This document shows positions 36,340 through 48,448 of a stretch of DNA of 64,000 nt, in pieces (the stretch's first letter is position 1; each line of letters opens with the position of its first letter). Under the pieces are notes generated by a model. It was not told the origin of the DNA. It was given only the letters and a program-made list of their open reading frames with translations, and made no database searches. The translations under genes and the position numbers were made by a program. Location of the stretch: assembly GCA_024752435.1 (NCBI GenBank), contig CP103033.1:1240001-1304000 (forward strand), read 5' to 3'. The DNA comes from Allantophomopsis cytisporea. Taxonomy: Eukaryota; Ascomycota; Leotiomycetes; Phacidiales; Phacidiaceae.

Positions 36340-38100
36340 ATGGAGCCCGATCTGCCCATGGCAGATAAGATCGACTTCCCTCCGTCTTCGGATTCGGAGA
36401 AGGGTACCAATTCGGTGCGCGACTCTCATCTAATGGACGTCAATGAATCAGGTCACGCTCAAGAAGTTGAGAGGAATTTCAGCCTCTTGTCCGTCTGTTC
36501 CGTGGGTATTGTGACAGGAAACACCTGGGCGGCTCTTGGAGGCTCAATTGCAGTTGCCATCTAGTATGTTATCATCAATTTATCATCAAATCTAACATGA
36601 ATCTATCATCTGAGCAATGTAATTAATACCCGACAGCAATGGAGGTCCACCAGGAGTCATCTATGAATTCATCGCCGTGTCAATTTTCTACTGGCTCATA
36701 GCTGCTTCACTCGCAGAGCTCGCATCCTCAATGCCATCCAGTGCCGGAGTGTATCACTGGGCATCCATTACCCCGGGTCCCAAGTATGGCCGAGTATGCG
36801 GGTGGTTTGCAGGATGGTGGAACTTCTTGGCCTGGAACTTTGCATCTGGTGAGTATCACGAGCACACTCCCAATGATACATACTGACCCCAATAGCTTCG
36901 ATGTCCTCTATCATCGGCAACGTCGCAGTAGCAATGTGGTCAGTCACGCACCCGGACTTCGTGGCCCAGAAATGGCACGTCTTCGTAGCCTACCTAATCG
37001 GCACCTGGCTATGCTGCTGCACCGTGCTCTTCTTCAACCGCGGCCTACCAGCTCTCAACAACCTAGGCCTAGTCTTCATCCTAGGCGGCGTATTCGTAAC
37101 CATCCTCGTATGCGCCATCATGCCATCAACAACGGGAACCGGGCACGCAAGCTCGACCTTCGTCTGGAGCGAATGGCAGAACCAAACCGGCTACTCCAGC
37201 CAAGGCTTCGTGTTCCTGGCCGGCATGCTCAACGGCGCTTTCGCAGTCGGCACGCCCGACTGCGTATCGCACTTGGCCGAGGAGATCCCGAATCCGCGCC
37301 GCAACGTCCCGCTCGCCATGGCCGCCCAGATGGCCATCGGCTTCACCACCGCCATCTGCTACATGATCGCCATCTTCTACGCCATCACCAGCCTGGACGC
37401 CGTGCTCAACAGCAGCATCACGACGCTGCCGCTCGCCGAGATCTACCGGCAGGCCACCAACTCGCGCGGCGGCACCATCGGCCTCCTGCTCGTTATCTTC
37501 TTCCCCGTGCTCTGTACGACGGCTGGCACGTACATCACGGCTGGGCGCACCCTGTGGACTCTTGCCCGTGACGATGCTACGCCCTTCTCGGCGTCGTTGG
37601 CTAAGATCTCGCCGCGCTTCAAGAACCCCTTTAACGCGACTCTTGCGTGTGGCTGCTTCTCGACTGTGCTCGGGTGTATCTATGTCGGGTCGTCAACGGC
37701 TTTCAATGCCTTCGTCGGGTCCTTCATTGTGCTATCAACCCTGTCCTACCTCGCCGCCATCTTGCCATTCATCCTCACCCGCCGCTTCTCGAACTCCCAT
37801 GCTGAAGGCGGTAATGCCATGGAGCCGGGCCCATTCAAGATGTCGCATCGCATTGGTTACGCCGTTAATATCATCAGCTGCCTTTATATCATCGTCTTCA
37901 TCGTCATTTACTTCTTCCCGTTCAGCATGCCGGTTAATGCGGGTAATATGAATTACTCTTGTTTGATTACGGGTGGTGTAAGCATCTTCGTTGGTGCTTG
38001 GTGGTTCGTGAGACGGGGACGCTATGTGGGTCCCAAGGCATTGGTCCATACTCACGAATCTGGTACGACCGTTTTAGAGGCAGGTAAGACCGTGAGATGA
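36340..38100 (+). CDS. APC-superfamily amino acid/GABA/choline permease
   Basis: Three exons (36340-36563, 36637-36848, 36896-38100) with introns of 73 and 47 bp give 546 residues. After a hydrophilic N-terminus the first membrane helix starts at FSLLSVCSVGIVTGNTWAAL, and the first intron splits the next Tyr codon before NGGPPGVIYEF. These match the fungal ACT-type transporters (TC 2.A.3.4, for example Hnm1/GABA permeases). About twelve hydrophobic segments can be counted. The conserved segment PDCVSHLAEEIPNPRRNVP and the tail GPFKMSHRIGYAVNIISC also fit this subfamily. It probably sits in the plasma membrane and imports choline, GABA or amino acids with H+; the substrate cannot be told from sequence. 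The coding region is more GC-rich than its flanks. Confidence 0.92.
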
Positions 38101-38432
38101 GATGTTTGTTCCGATGGGGGAATCCAAAATGTGGGCGGCGTAAATGAGATTCGTTTGTGTGATATATACATAGGTACTGCGGCAAGGTCATCTGGAGTTA
38201 GTGTGTATTGTTGAATCATGGGTATGAATTACGGATAGATGATTGCGACTTGTAAAGGTTACGATTTCTTTAATAGACAATGGAATGGAATGATATTTAA
38301 CGCTCAGATAAGAATAAGAATGGTCTACCCGTACAGAATGGACTTTCACCTCAGAGAAAGTCCTCCAAGAAGTAAAGTGGAAGTTTCACCAACGCCAAAC
38401 ACTCAGTTTTGAAAGACTATGGAAGCTTTGCT
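38101..38432. other. Convergent 3' spacer
   Basis: Short AT-rich spacer between the convergent permease and mitochondrial fission genes. Nothing else was recognised. Confidence 0.5.
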
Positions 38433-39367
38433 TCACAGATCTTTCTTCTTTGCAATTCTGTTCTCCTTATCCAACAGATCTTCTCTACCAGTAACAGGCG
38501 AATGTCCCACAGCATCTGGACCTAAAACCGTCTTGAAACCAGTGTGGAAGATCCACTCGACAGCCTTCTCCACCGGCTCATCGAACATGTACGGTAACGC
38601 AGGTACAGCCGCGAGTCCCAGCCCAATAGGCGCATAAGTTCTGAAGGTCACATTTGCGGTATTCTTCAACGCTTTGCCCGAGTACTTTACAATGCTGTGG
38701 ATGGTAAAAGCCGGCAATCCCATAGATGCAACACCCTGGAAGAGCGCACGCTGTACCATGACAGTTCGGAAGTCCTCCAGAGGAGGAACAGTGCCCGGCT
38801 TCAAATCGGTCACTGTCTCTGCAGCTGCCTTGTCAATTGTCGCGAGTGCATTGTTATACCGCTCCTGCGAAGCTTCGCGAGGAAGTTCGGGGTGCAGGAT
38901 GCGTTGATTGCGACAGTAGGCCTTGTAACCTTCGTGCGATACGTCACCGATGAGATAAGCCCACGAGATTCCATACGCAGTGCGGATCCAGTTTGGATGG
39001 GCGACAGGTCTGAATGACTCTCCAATATCGGATGTGTATGCTACATAGCGATGAGCAGACATCATCACGGTGCGAAGTCGCGAAGCATATGCTGCATAAC
39101 GGACGTTGGATTCGGTGGATTCAGGTGCCCTGTGGTGGTGGTGTGAGAATGTCGCATGATTTGGAGGTTGTTGACGAGTGGCGTGTGGAGATTGCTTTGC
39201 ACTTACGTTCCATCCCAGAGCTCATCGTAGATACTCTCATCTTTGTCTGCTTTATCGACGATCTTTTGAAGAGCTGGAGGCAATTTCTCGCGCGGTGGCA
39301 GTGGTTGCCGTTGACGCACTTCGTCTTCCTCGCTGGGCTTCTTCTCGCTTTTATCAAAGAAACCCAT
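38433..39367 (-). CDS. Mitochondrial fission process protein 1 (MTP18/MTFP1) homologue
   Basis: Two exons (39367-39207 and 39129-38433), 77-bp intron, phase 2, giving 285 residues. The start MGFFDKSEKKPSEED is followed by a proline-rich linker. The conserved core reads SNVRYAAYASRLRT, HRYVAYTSDIGESFRPVAHP, YGISWAYLIGDVSHEGYKAY and, later, VMVQRALFQGVASMGLPAF. The C-terminal half has FDEPVEKAVEWIFHTGF. This arrangement is diagnostic for the MTP18 family, inner-membrane proteins needed for mitochondrial division. Two to three weak hydrophobic segments fit that. The Lys-rich C-terminus (ENRIAKKKDL) is typical. Splicing is supported by uninterrupted conservation across the junction. Confidence 0.92.
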
Positions 39368-40318
39368 GATGTAATGACGCAGCGGAGTGTTCTCAGTGAT
39401 TGTAAATGAATATAGAAGTTCTGGAAAATTATCAGGAAGAGGGCAGCGAGAGCGAAGAGCGAGCGAAGTGGTATATATTGTGTTTGTGAAGTTGTACTGT
39501 ATGATTGAAGGACACGCGGATGATCACGGATTCATGGAATGGTACCTTGTTAACGGTAGCAACCCTCGGCAATCCTGGGGAAGCCTGGCAGCCAAGCTGA
39601 TGGTTATCCGATTCGCCCGAGCTCGACGAGTCTGAGCATGAGCATGAGCATGAGCATGGGCATGGGCATGAGTTGGGCTTCCCCAGACTCCACAGTGCAC
39701 TTCCGCTCCGTCCCCGAGAGTCCGAAGATGCTACTCTCCGCCCAAAATCCCTCCCCCGAATTATGCGCAGCCCATATCTGTTCCGAGCGGCGGAATCAAT
39801 CGATCACCAAATCTAGTAGCGGAATGGAGCGTCAAGATCTATGATTATTAGTAACGCAACAATACAATTCGTCTGTAACAATCACACGGATGAAGCGATA
39901 TGTTATTGAGATCCATACACAATAAATATACTGTGGTCAGACCAGTTGAAGAGCAAAAAGAAGCAGTTGGTTCAGCCTGAATCGATTTAGACCTTGATAA
40001 GTATATTGGATAGTCTCCCAACTTCACTATTCATGCTTGACACTTGTGCCCTGGATCATTCTTCTTGTTTCTTATTATAAATCTAGCTTATTGAGATAGA
40101 ATAAGTGTAAATAGGGCGGTTTTCTATTATTGAAGATTATTAGTTAATTTAAGTTAATGGCCAAGGCTCAACTTTTCGAACATATTTAAAATTGATCTGA
40201 CAGACAATGAGCGTGAGTCAAAATACAGCTGCTACCCAAAAAAAACTTTAGATTTGAAAGTCTGCCTAAAAATATCGAGTTCATCTTGCGTTTAATAGCA
40301 TATCGGTCTGTCCACAAA
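39368..40318. other. Spacer upstream of the MTP18 homologue
   Basis: Holds the presumed promoter of the minus-strand MTP18 homologue, the GAGCAT repeat at 39634-39669 and, toward 40318, the 3' flank of the oxidoreductase gene. No gene is supported. Confidence 0.5.
39634..39669. repeat. (GAGCAT)4(GGGCAT)2 repeat
   Basis: Six tandem hexamers: four GAGCAT followed by two GGGCAT. Simple repeat upstream of the MTP18 homologue. Confidence 0.9.
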
Positions 40319-41526
40319 CTATTCAAAGGATACAACCACGACTGCAGCAGACATTCCCTGTTTGACACGATCCAGGCCTGCTTGAATACCCTCCAATCCT
40401 CCTCCCATGATCAATGGATCGGGCTTTGCTTGAAATGTTCCATTCGCCAAGCCTGTTGGCACAAGGTTCCCCCAGATCGCTTCAGCGATTTCCGTCTCCG
40501 CAGGTACCAACGAAGCATCCACTATAGTACTCAGTATAAACTTCAAGAGCAAATTTAAGGAGTTCCTTACTGAATTTGAACTGCACGCTCTTAGGCAACT
40601 CTTCAAAGAAGGGCAGAGTAGCAGCAACTACCCCTCCCCCGATCTTGACGAGGATTGCTGCGAGGCTCTTGGTGACATCTCCAGAGCCAATGGCATTGAA
40701 AGAACCCACAACTTCTTTGCCTTCAAGCAGCTTCAGGACCTCATCCTTGACCGTTGGCGAAGAATAATCTACCGCCCACTGCGCCCCTAGATTCTTCACA
40801 TAAGAATGGGTTTTGGCTGATGCAACAGCCACCACCGTATACCCAGCGGCAACAGCCAACTGGATTGCCGAAGTTCCAACTGAGGAGCTACCACCCCACA
40901 CTATAAAAACTTTCCCATCTTGCGCATGGGGTGGGAGACGGAGACCTAGAGTCTTCTTACTGAAGAGACCGTGGGCAGCAGTAGTGATAGATAGTGGGAG
41001 AACGGATCCGTTGGTGAATGGTAAACTGTCAGGGATAGCGCAGAGCATGTGACAGCCAACCGTGACATAGTTCTGGAACGACGCGTGGCGATCCTCATGA
41101 GTTCCGTAGAAGTTTGCGTATCTGTCGATCAGTATTTGAAGTATGGTGGTGAAAAGCAAACTTACCCAATGACGCGCTGCCCCTTCTTGAAATTATGGAC
41201 GTCGGCGCCTAATTCTTCGATTGTGCCAGCGACATTGTATCCAAGAATCTGAGGAGTCAGAGAAGTAGATCTACACTCGTTTATATGTACTTACAATTGG
41301 GTATTTCGCGGGCTTGTAGTAGTCGGTGGCTGCAGCGTCTTGCAAAGCTGTCTCGCCTGTGTAGATTAGAGTATGCATATAATTCTCTGGGAAGACACAT
41401 ACTAATTGCGATACCCACGGCCGCATTCTTAATAATCACTTCCTTGGGATCAGGTGATCTGTATGGTGCTGAGGAGACCTTGAGAGGAGCTTTCGAGGCC
41501 GTGAGCCAGGCTCCTTGGTTGCTCAT
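40319..41526 (-). CDS. MDR-family enoyl reductase / zinc-binding-type oxidoreductase
   Basis: Five exons (41526-41403, 41356-41295, 41248-41166, 41121-40571, 40521-40319) with introns of 44-49 bp give 340 residues. The N-terminal GroES-like part has APYRSPDPKEVIIKNAAVGI, then KYPIILGYNVAGTIEELG and KGQRVIGYANFYG. The NAD(P)-binding Rossmann part has VFIVWGGSSSVGTSAIQLA, GYTVVAVASAKTHSYVKNLG and SFNAIGSGDV. The C-terminus AGLDRVKQGMSAAVVVVSF is typical of fungal MDR oxidoreductases related to ToxD/LovC-type trans-enoyl reductases. The catalytic zinc ligands of alcohol dehydrogenases are not apparent, so a zinc-free NADPH-dependent reductase is likely. No polyketide synthase or other cluster gene lies nearby, so a secondary-metabolite role is unsupported here. 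Confidence 0.9.
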
Positions 41527-43335
41527 ATTGAAAATAAGGTTCTTGAAAACTGATTATTTTATTACTGCAAGTTGCTTGTCTTGTAATTGTCTTGACGATG
41601 TTTTTGAGACAGATTTAGGTGTTTTTATATTAGACAACATCACTTGCGTCCAGACAACGTCCATGAGATATGCTCTAGAGCACAAGTAGTTCTCGGAGTG
41701 GTTGAGGTAAACTCCGCTTCGGTCCCGAGTCGCACTAAAACGCGAAGGCTGAATAACTTCAACGTCAATTACGGTTGGATATCATCAGTTTATACAAGAT
41801 CGCATGGAAATTTTGATGAATCCATGTCATTTATGCTGTGTTATCATACATGATGCCATTGATATATTGGTTATCTCCGGTAAATCCGACACGGCTTTCA
41901 ATCTCTCACTTTGGAATCTTCTTCCTTTCATTGAGCACTTTTTGTATACTTGACAAATTGAATGCCTTTGTACAGGGTTCTCTAGTTCACGTAAATTTTT
42001 TGATCAGATCTATAACAGATCAATTTAAATACATTCAAGGGTTATCATTGAGATTTGTAAGGTCATAGGAAGGCGTATATTTGTCAAGAGCCGTGAGTAC
42101 ATCTATTCACCCGGATCTATAATTTATCAACGGCGACAACCAAGAACAGAAGAAAGTCGTATAAATGTCGCAGAGCGGTATATCTAAAGAGGAACACGTA
42201 GTTACAGTGTGGTAAACTATAAAAATCTGGAGGATTAATTACTGTTTGAGCAATAGTACTCGATATTTGGTGGACTGTGGTATAGCAACAGTAAAGAAGA
42301 ATGGAAAGAAAAAACGGAAGTAAAACTATTAATTAGTTTCTTAATTTTTATATGGAGTTACAGCAGTTGAACGGATATGTTTACTCAAATTCTACTTTTT
42401 ATTGATAGTCATGTGTTGCTTTGAGGGCGTCACGAATTGACTTGGCCAACTTTATGGACAGGTCACATCTTAGCAATTCCAAGCACGATCTCTTTGTATG
42501 ATCAGGCCAAAGATAATTTGCTTCACGGGTCTCCTATATGTTGACTTTTTTCCTGCCCCAATAATTGAAAAACATAACTTCAACTCATCTCAACTCGCTT
42601 CTACCATCATAATCACACAAAGGTTTTGTTTCATACTTATCACCACATGTATCCTATAATCATCTTCAATATCATATGATCAGATATCTGCAGATTCACA
42701 TGCGCCCATGGTTGGGTTTGCGGGGCTCGGCATATAGTGGAGAGTTCATATTAGCATAATGCCAGTCAGTTGCGGTAAAGGAGGAGAGTGATTGCTATGG
42801 ATGCGAGGAGACTGCAATCCACATACTAGTAATTTTTTGATCTATTATGGTAACTCTGACTTTTTATAAGGTACTTACTGTATAAACTCGTCTTACCTAT
42901 GAAGACACTTTCATCTACACCGTTCGCTACGCTCGTGAGGATTTCCTCAACATCGTATCCATTTATTCTATCAAAGCTCATATCCACAACTCGATTCAAC
43001 TTCGAAGAAAATTTATTATAAGCGCTTTCATACTAATCACAGTAATGATAGACGCCTTTTAGTGATGATCGCCCCTAACAATGGTTGTCCTCGTCTCCAT
43101 CCCACCCCTGCTCATGCAGCTAAGCGCCGCAACCTGGACACAACATTCAAGCGAGTTGGACTGGGCGGTGTACCATGTAGGAAATGAGGCTGACACAATG
43201 CCCAAGGATGTAGTACATTTGCTTCGCCTCATGGGAATACTTTATGTATTTGCCTGTGTCCCAATGTTATATTTGGAAAGCTTTCAACTGCTTTCTCTTT
43301 CTTTTGTTCCCTTATCCATTTAACCCCTTGCAAAC
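41527..43335. other. Divergent intergenic region
   Basis: The spacer lies between the oxidoreductase and the ankyrin-like gene and probably contains both promoters. It is AT-rich. The open frames here (for example 43081-43323) lack protein character and are not annotated. Confidence 0.45.
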
Positions 43336-45740
43336 ATGGCGGAGCTTATGGGAAGTATCTCAGCTGCTTTTGGCATAGTAGGATTTGCTGGTCAGGCAGT
43401 GGACGGCATCTTGCTATTGAAGAATCTCTTAGACGATATCAAGGATGCTCCGGAAGAATTGGCATTTTTACTCGACAATATTGAGCGACAACGAGAGGGC
43501 TGGAAGTATATCAAGGATCTTGACTCAAAGGGAGTCTCTGTTGTCGATGGGTCGATGAGAAATAAATGTGTGGAATACTGCGAAAAGTTGGGAAAGGACT
43601 TGGAAGTATTCATAGAAGATTTGAAGACCGGTAATAACAAATGGAAGCGTGGCGGGAAATATATTCTTAAAAAGGATTCGTTGAAAAAGCTCAAGGCAAG
43701 AGTAAATGGTGGTCAACAGCTACTGATACAGGCACAAATTAGCTATAACAGGTCTGTTAGTCCCGCAACTTATATCTTTTGGCGCCTTTGAATTACCAGC
43801 AACCATTGTTGTTTTCGTATCAAATGAAAAATGTACAATTCGAAAATACTGATGATAGTCTTCCAGTGCCCTGGTCATGCATCAGACAACGATGCTAGAA
43901 AAGCAGGTGGCTTCGTTCAATAGCCTGGTATCTTCGAATAATTTCAACCCACCCGTGCTACCAAGAGTACAAGTTGAAGACCATAAATCTTATCTGCAAC
44001 ATGAAATTACACCCCATACAATCCCCAAATCATTGTTACCAGCAACACAAAAACATTTGGAGGATTTGACGATGTTCACAAGGCGACCTTCCTCGCCCAC
44101 TCCAAGTGCTAAGGAGATTCTCTCAACATACGCATCTTCATCCATATATTCATATGATGATGATTGCGATGAAACCATTTACGGGAACTATTACTATTCT
44201 CATACCGAAACCTCGCTTGAACCAGTGGCCGACTATGCGCCCAGCTCTTCGGCCAAAGGATCTTGGTGGAATTACCTGATAGGTTCATTCGAGTATCACC
44301 AGCATGAGCAAAAATATCGCGAAGGACTTCCAAAGACAAGAAAATCGATGGAAGAACAGATAAAGCACCGAGCATGGTTGCGGTTTCCCGCATGGATCTC
44401 TCAACGGGCATGGGAGCTGCATGTACAGCAGGCTCATTTTGGCTGGGACTTCAAGTTACGAGCACAAACTGTTGTACCGACTACTGCACCAGCTTGGACA
44501 TTGATAAAAAATGGCGATGTGGAAGGCTTGAGAACCTTGTTCGAGACAAAGGAGGCAAGTCCGTTTGACATACTGGACGACAACACAAGTTATCTACATG
44601 TAAGATACCAACCCAGTTGAAGAAATAGTGCTAACAAGTTTAGTATGCGACAGAAAGATCTGAATTGGGAGTATCTCGATTGCTCATGGAATATGGAGCA
44701 GATGCAAATGCTAGGGTGGATTTATTGATGTATGCTCTTTGACATCGCTTTGTTTGGTGAATTTGCTAATAAACAGAACTCCTGTACATCATGTACTATT
44801 CTTATCAGCTGGTGTATGGAGGTCATCCGATAACAGGTTAGCTCTTGAGTTGCTTAAAACATTGCTACAAAACGGTGATTTTGATACACTTGAAGTACTG
44901 TCTCCGAACCAAGAATTTGGTATACTCCAGTACCTTGCACCTACGTACCTGGCACCGTCAGTCCAGCGCTACCTTCAATCGTGCGTTTATCCTCCATATA
45001 AAGGATTGCCTCTCCAGAAAAGAGTAGAGTTCACCGTCACTCAAGACTGGCCCAACATCGAAAGTATACGTATAGGAATGGCAACAGATGATATCGAAAC
45101 AGAGGCATTCAAGCTTCGAGATCAAAACGGAAGGACGCTTATGCATTCTATTGCGAAATGCTCCTTAGAAGCTTTTGACTGTCCTAATGACCAGTTTGTC
45201 GTTGAAGAATGCTGCCGACTCTTTAAAGAAGCTATCCAGTCCGAAGCAGATATTTGCGCAATTACTTTCGGGTGGGATATTGACCGCAACCGGAACACTC
45301 CATTGATAGAACTTTTGAAGGGTTATGCATACGAATATTATCATATTCGACGATGGAATCCGGACAGAATTTCAGGACCGCCTCTTTGGACGCCAGCCAT
45401 GCTATTCCAGATCGGAGACGTTATCAGGCTATGGATATATTACTTACAAGTAGGAGGCCTCAGCGCAAAGCAGATCATGGCATATGGAAGACGTGAAGTT
45501 GCACTACATCAAGCAGATTTGGTAGACCGAGAGATAGCAATTTCTATGGACGGCTATCAGCGGGAGGAACTTCGACACATTCGTATTATTGGTCTAAAGA
45601 TTGGACCTACATTCCGAGATTGGGGAGTTTGGACGTCGAACCCCTTTGATGAATGGGCTGGGGAGTTTTGGGCATTTGTGGAAAGGCCCGAACAACGAAT
45701 ACCCGGTGCTTGGATAGATGAAGAAACACAAATGTACTAA
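43336..45740 (+). CDS. Fungal N-terminal-domain protein with ankyrin-like C-terminal region
   Basis: Four exons (43336-43751, 43867-44599, 44644-44729, 44777-45740) give 732 residues; the first intron (115 bp) is the longest in the window. Residues 1-130 (MGSISAAFGIVGFAGQAVDGI, then LKNLLDDIKDAPEELAFLLDNI) match the helical N-terminal domain found on fungal STAND/NACHT and ankyrin proteins, which resembles HeLo/SesA cell-death inducers. A disordered acidic/Tyr-rich linker follows. Helical ankyrin-like repeats include APAWTLIKNGDVEGLRTLFE, SELGVSRLLMEYGADANAR and TPVHHVLFLSAG. No NTPase P-loop is seen, so the sensor engine of true STAND proteins is missing. It may act in self/non-self or stress sensing, which is inferred from domain architecture only. 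Confidence 0.8.
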
Positions 45741-45855
45741 ATAAAGATTATGTCTGTGGTGAAGCGACAAGTAGGGGCATATTTCTCTTATAATTGTGCT
45801 TTGGGTATCAATGTACAAAATGCATCACGCTACTACTACAAGCTGAGATCTTGAC

Positions 45856-46803
45856 TTAAGAGACCTCAATGAGATCTGGAATTGCGGGTCCAACACCCCT
45901 CAGCAACACAATTGTGTTTCCGCTCACAAGGCATGTCCCGACTTTCTCATTAAACTCCAACACCCTTCCGCCTTCGACGTGAAAGACTCTTAATTTGTCC
46001 ACCTCTTCCATGCTCTGGTTGTTTATGTTTTCCACCTGAAGACTCTTTGCAGCCGAATCCAACACTCGCCCAATCACCCAATCACTGGAGTAGAAGTAAT
46101 AACCTTCCGCAGATTTGCTAGTTGTAGTTGCCTTCTCAGCTTCCACTTTAAGGTATACTCTTTTCTCACGTGGTATTTTTTCATCGCCCTGTGCTTTTAG
46201 TTTGAATTGCAGCGCCGCTTTATTAATTGCAGACTGACTTGACGGCTTTGCCTTGGGAAGAAGCCGTGAAGTACCAAGCGAGGCAGTGTGTGCAACTCCC
46301 CAAGCCCTCAGTTTCTGTATCGCCGCCAAAGTCTTTTCCCCCTGACTCGGTCCATTGCTAGCCTTTGCTCCAACTGGCACCAAGTTCTTACAGTCGTGGT
46401 CCTCCTTCAGTCTGTGCTTTAGGCAATATCCTCTGTTGCAAGTGGGACAATGTACACCTGGCACCAGACTTGTCCCAATTATTGTTTTGCATTTCGGATC
46501 CGAACACGGTCCCTCCTTTTGGACGTCTAACAAGGTCCTGCCTGGTATTCTCGCATTTGCCGTGACACTCGTCTTGTTGAGGTCTGCCTGTCGTTTCCGA
46601 GCCGCCCATTCACCCATCCTCGTACAGTGATGCTTCTCTTCCATCCGATGTTCGAGACAGAACGTATGCTTGCATGATTCGCAACGGAAAGGCAGAAAAT
46701 CGAGCTGATTGCAGGCACTGTATTCACAATGTGTGCCTATGAGAGTAGGGTCGTCTCGATCCATTGTTGTGTAGGATTCCCCTTGTACAGATAGGTCTGA
46801 CAT
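45856..46803 (-). CDS. AN1-type zinc-finger protein, Cuz1/ZFAND1-like
   Basis: Single exon of 315 residues. Two AN1 zinc fingers are visible: residues about 24-61 (CEYSACNQLDFLPFRCESC, CLEHR, HHC) and about 99-137 (CSDPKCKTII, HCPTCNRGYCLKHR, HDC). A linker then leads to a C-terminal ubiquitin-like region (about 215-310, KRVYLKVEAEKATTTSKSAE ... VFHVEGGRVLEFNEKVGTCL). This order is that of Cuz1/ZFAND1. That family links Cdc48/p97 to the proteasome during arsenite or proteotoxic stress. The start at 46803 is the longest; Met14 at 46764 (MDRDDPTLIGTHC) is a credible alternative because family members usually begin only ~10 residues before the first finger. Confidence 0.9.
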   Translation of the reverse strand: MSDLSVQGESYTTMDRDDPTLIGTHCEYSACNQLDFLPFRCESCKHTFCLEHRMEEKHHCTRMGEWAARKRQADLNKTSVTANARIPGRTLLDVQKEGPCSDPKCKTIIGTSLVPGVHCPTCNRGYCLKHRLKEDHDCKNLVPVGAKASNGPSQGEKTLAAIQKLRAWGVAHTASLGTSRLLPKAKPSSQSAINKAALQFKLKAQGDEKIPREKRVYLKVEAEKATTTSKSAEGYYFYSSDWVIGRVLDSAAKSLQVENINNQSMEEVDKLRVFHVEGGRVLEFNEKVGTCLVSGNTIVLLRGVGPAIPDLIEVS

Positions 46804-48448
46804 GCTGGCGATATTAGAGACAAGACAAGACGAAACTTATAGGTAAATATTGCTTTAGGCTGATCAGTATTCGTAATCTTTTTCGGATGAAAATAGAGAG
46901 GTTCGAGAGGCGAAAAGGATATTGAGGTGAGTTGCTGACAAAGTGCAAGCGCTTCGAGAAACATCGAGGGATTGCTGGTTGACGCCAAACGGCGGCGGCT
47001 ACAGCTTACTGAGAACCTCTGTGGCTCTGCCACCTCAGCTCGTCGCAGCCTTCAGCCTTGCCGGGTGTATAGTCTACTTAAACCCCATATGCGATAGTGT
47101 ATAGATCCTGGATTATATATTTCCCGATATTTGCTTATGTAATCGACCATTCGATCAAGAGCTTTGAGACAGACTCACTTCAATCGAGGGTTTAGAGGAC
47201 GATATTCTGTGTTACCACAGGTCCCATTGTTCCTTGTCATCAGGTACCGTTGATACGATTAAATCAGATACTATATGGCATATATTGTAGTACAAGCTGT
47301 TAGTCATTTAAGTTCAGCTAATGCAATAGGGGATTTGGGGCACCACTACCTAATGCATTGCGTATCCATGTTAAAATTGTCGATCACCACCAGGTACAGA
47401 AGAAAATGTGAAAAGTTTATGGACCTTCTATTATACCAAGACAACCCATATATACAGTAAAATTAGATTTAATATTGAGAAATCCTGTAGATTCTTTAGA
47501 ATCCTAGGTGATATCTTTAGAATTTCAACAGTTATTGTTCAATAAACTATAAGCTAATCTTATTAATCCGAGTTAACAAAGCAACCTGCGGCTGCTGAGC
47601 ACATACTGCAAAAGGAGTGCATTGCCGAAAGCTGCAGAGCCCCTGCTGCATTAGCTAAACCTACACATATAACCCTCGGCCGGTAGCCATAGTATATACA
47701 TACTTATTCGTACAGTAGTACAGAGCTTGGTCTTGATAGGTAGGCACTTGATGTTCGTGCCACTATGCGTGCCGGAATCGCATAAACCTTCTGTCTCCTG
47801 CTTTACCTCGGTTCCTTTTGTCGTGATTTTGCCCTGTTTTGACATATTATCAACAACGGAAACCTCCCCGAAACATAAGAAGTTCTATCATCAGATCTCA
47901 TTCTTGAAGGTCTCATACCTTACAGCTCTACCAAGAATTTGGAATCCCGCGAAATCGGAGCTATGAAGTACTGAAAAGCATCTCAATCACGATCTGCGTC
48001 TCACCCACAGCTCGATATTGGCATTTATACTTCGATGCTTGAGCTCATCTTACATATCCTTTGCTTCCGCGAACGAATGTCTTGAACTCAGGCGGGAAAT
48101 CCTCAGATCCGCAGCAAGCACCGTTTCTATTTCCGTCCCTAAGTTTGTCGATCAGATACCTCCTGGCGTCACATATTCCGGAAAAAGTATTTTTCTTTTT
48201 GGTCTGCGTACTCAGTACACGCATTGGGAATATTGAAAACCATGTGTATTGCTTCTATGATTGAACCTTGAGTCTTTTGTGTAAGTTCTCTACCAATAAC
48301 CCAAATGCTGAACCAAGAACCCCGAAAGCCCCAAGATCCATTGATCCATGTTCGCTGCCCCGAACCCGATTGAACTCCATGCCTGAAAGAAACCCATGCC
48401 AATAACCCCTCTGCCTGTAAGTTTGTGCTTTCTTTTGTTTACCCTGCT
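46804..48448. other. Spacer, no gene seen
   Basis: AT-rich sequence between two minus-strand genes, including the promoter of the AN1 zinc-finger gene and the 3' flank of the acetyltransferase. Short frames at 47275-47460 and 47727-47966 show no protein character. Confidence 0.45.

Noticed and set aside
36741..37571. 276-codon plus-strand frame overlapping the permease exon
   Set aside because: It is in another frame of the permease third exon and is Arg/His-rich; the permease frame has the membrane helices and correct splice phases.
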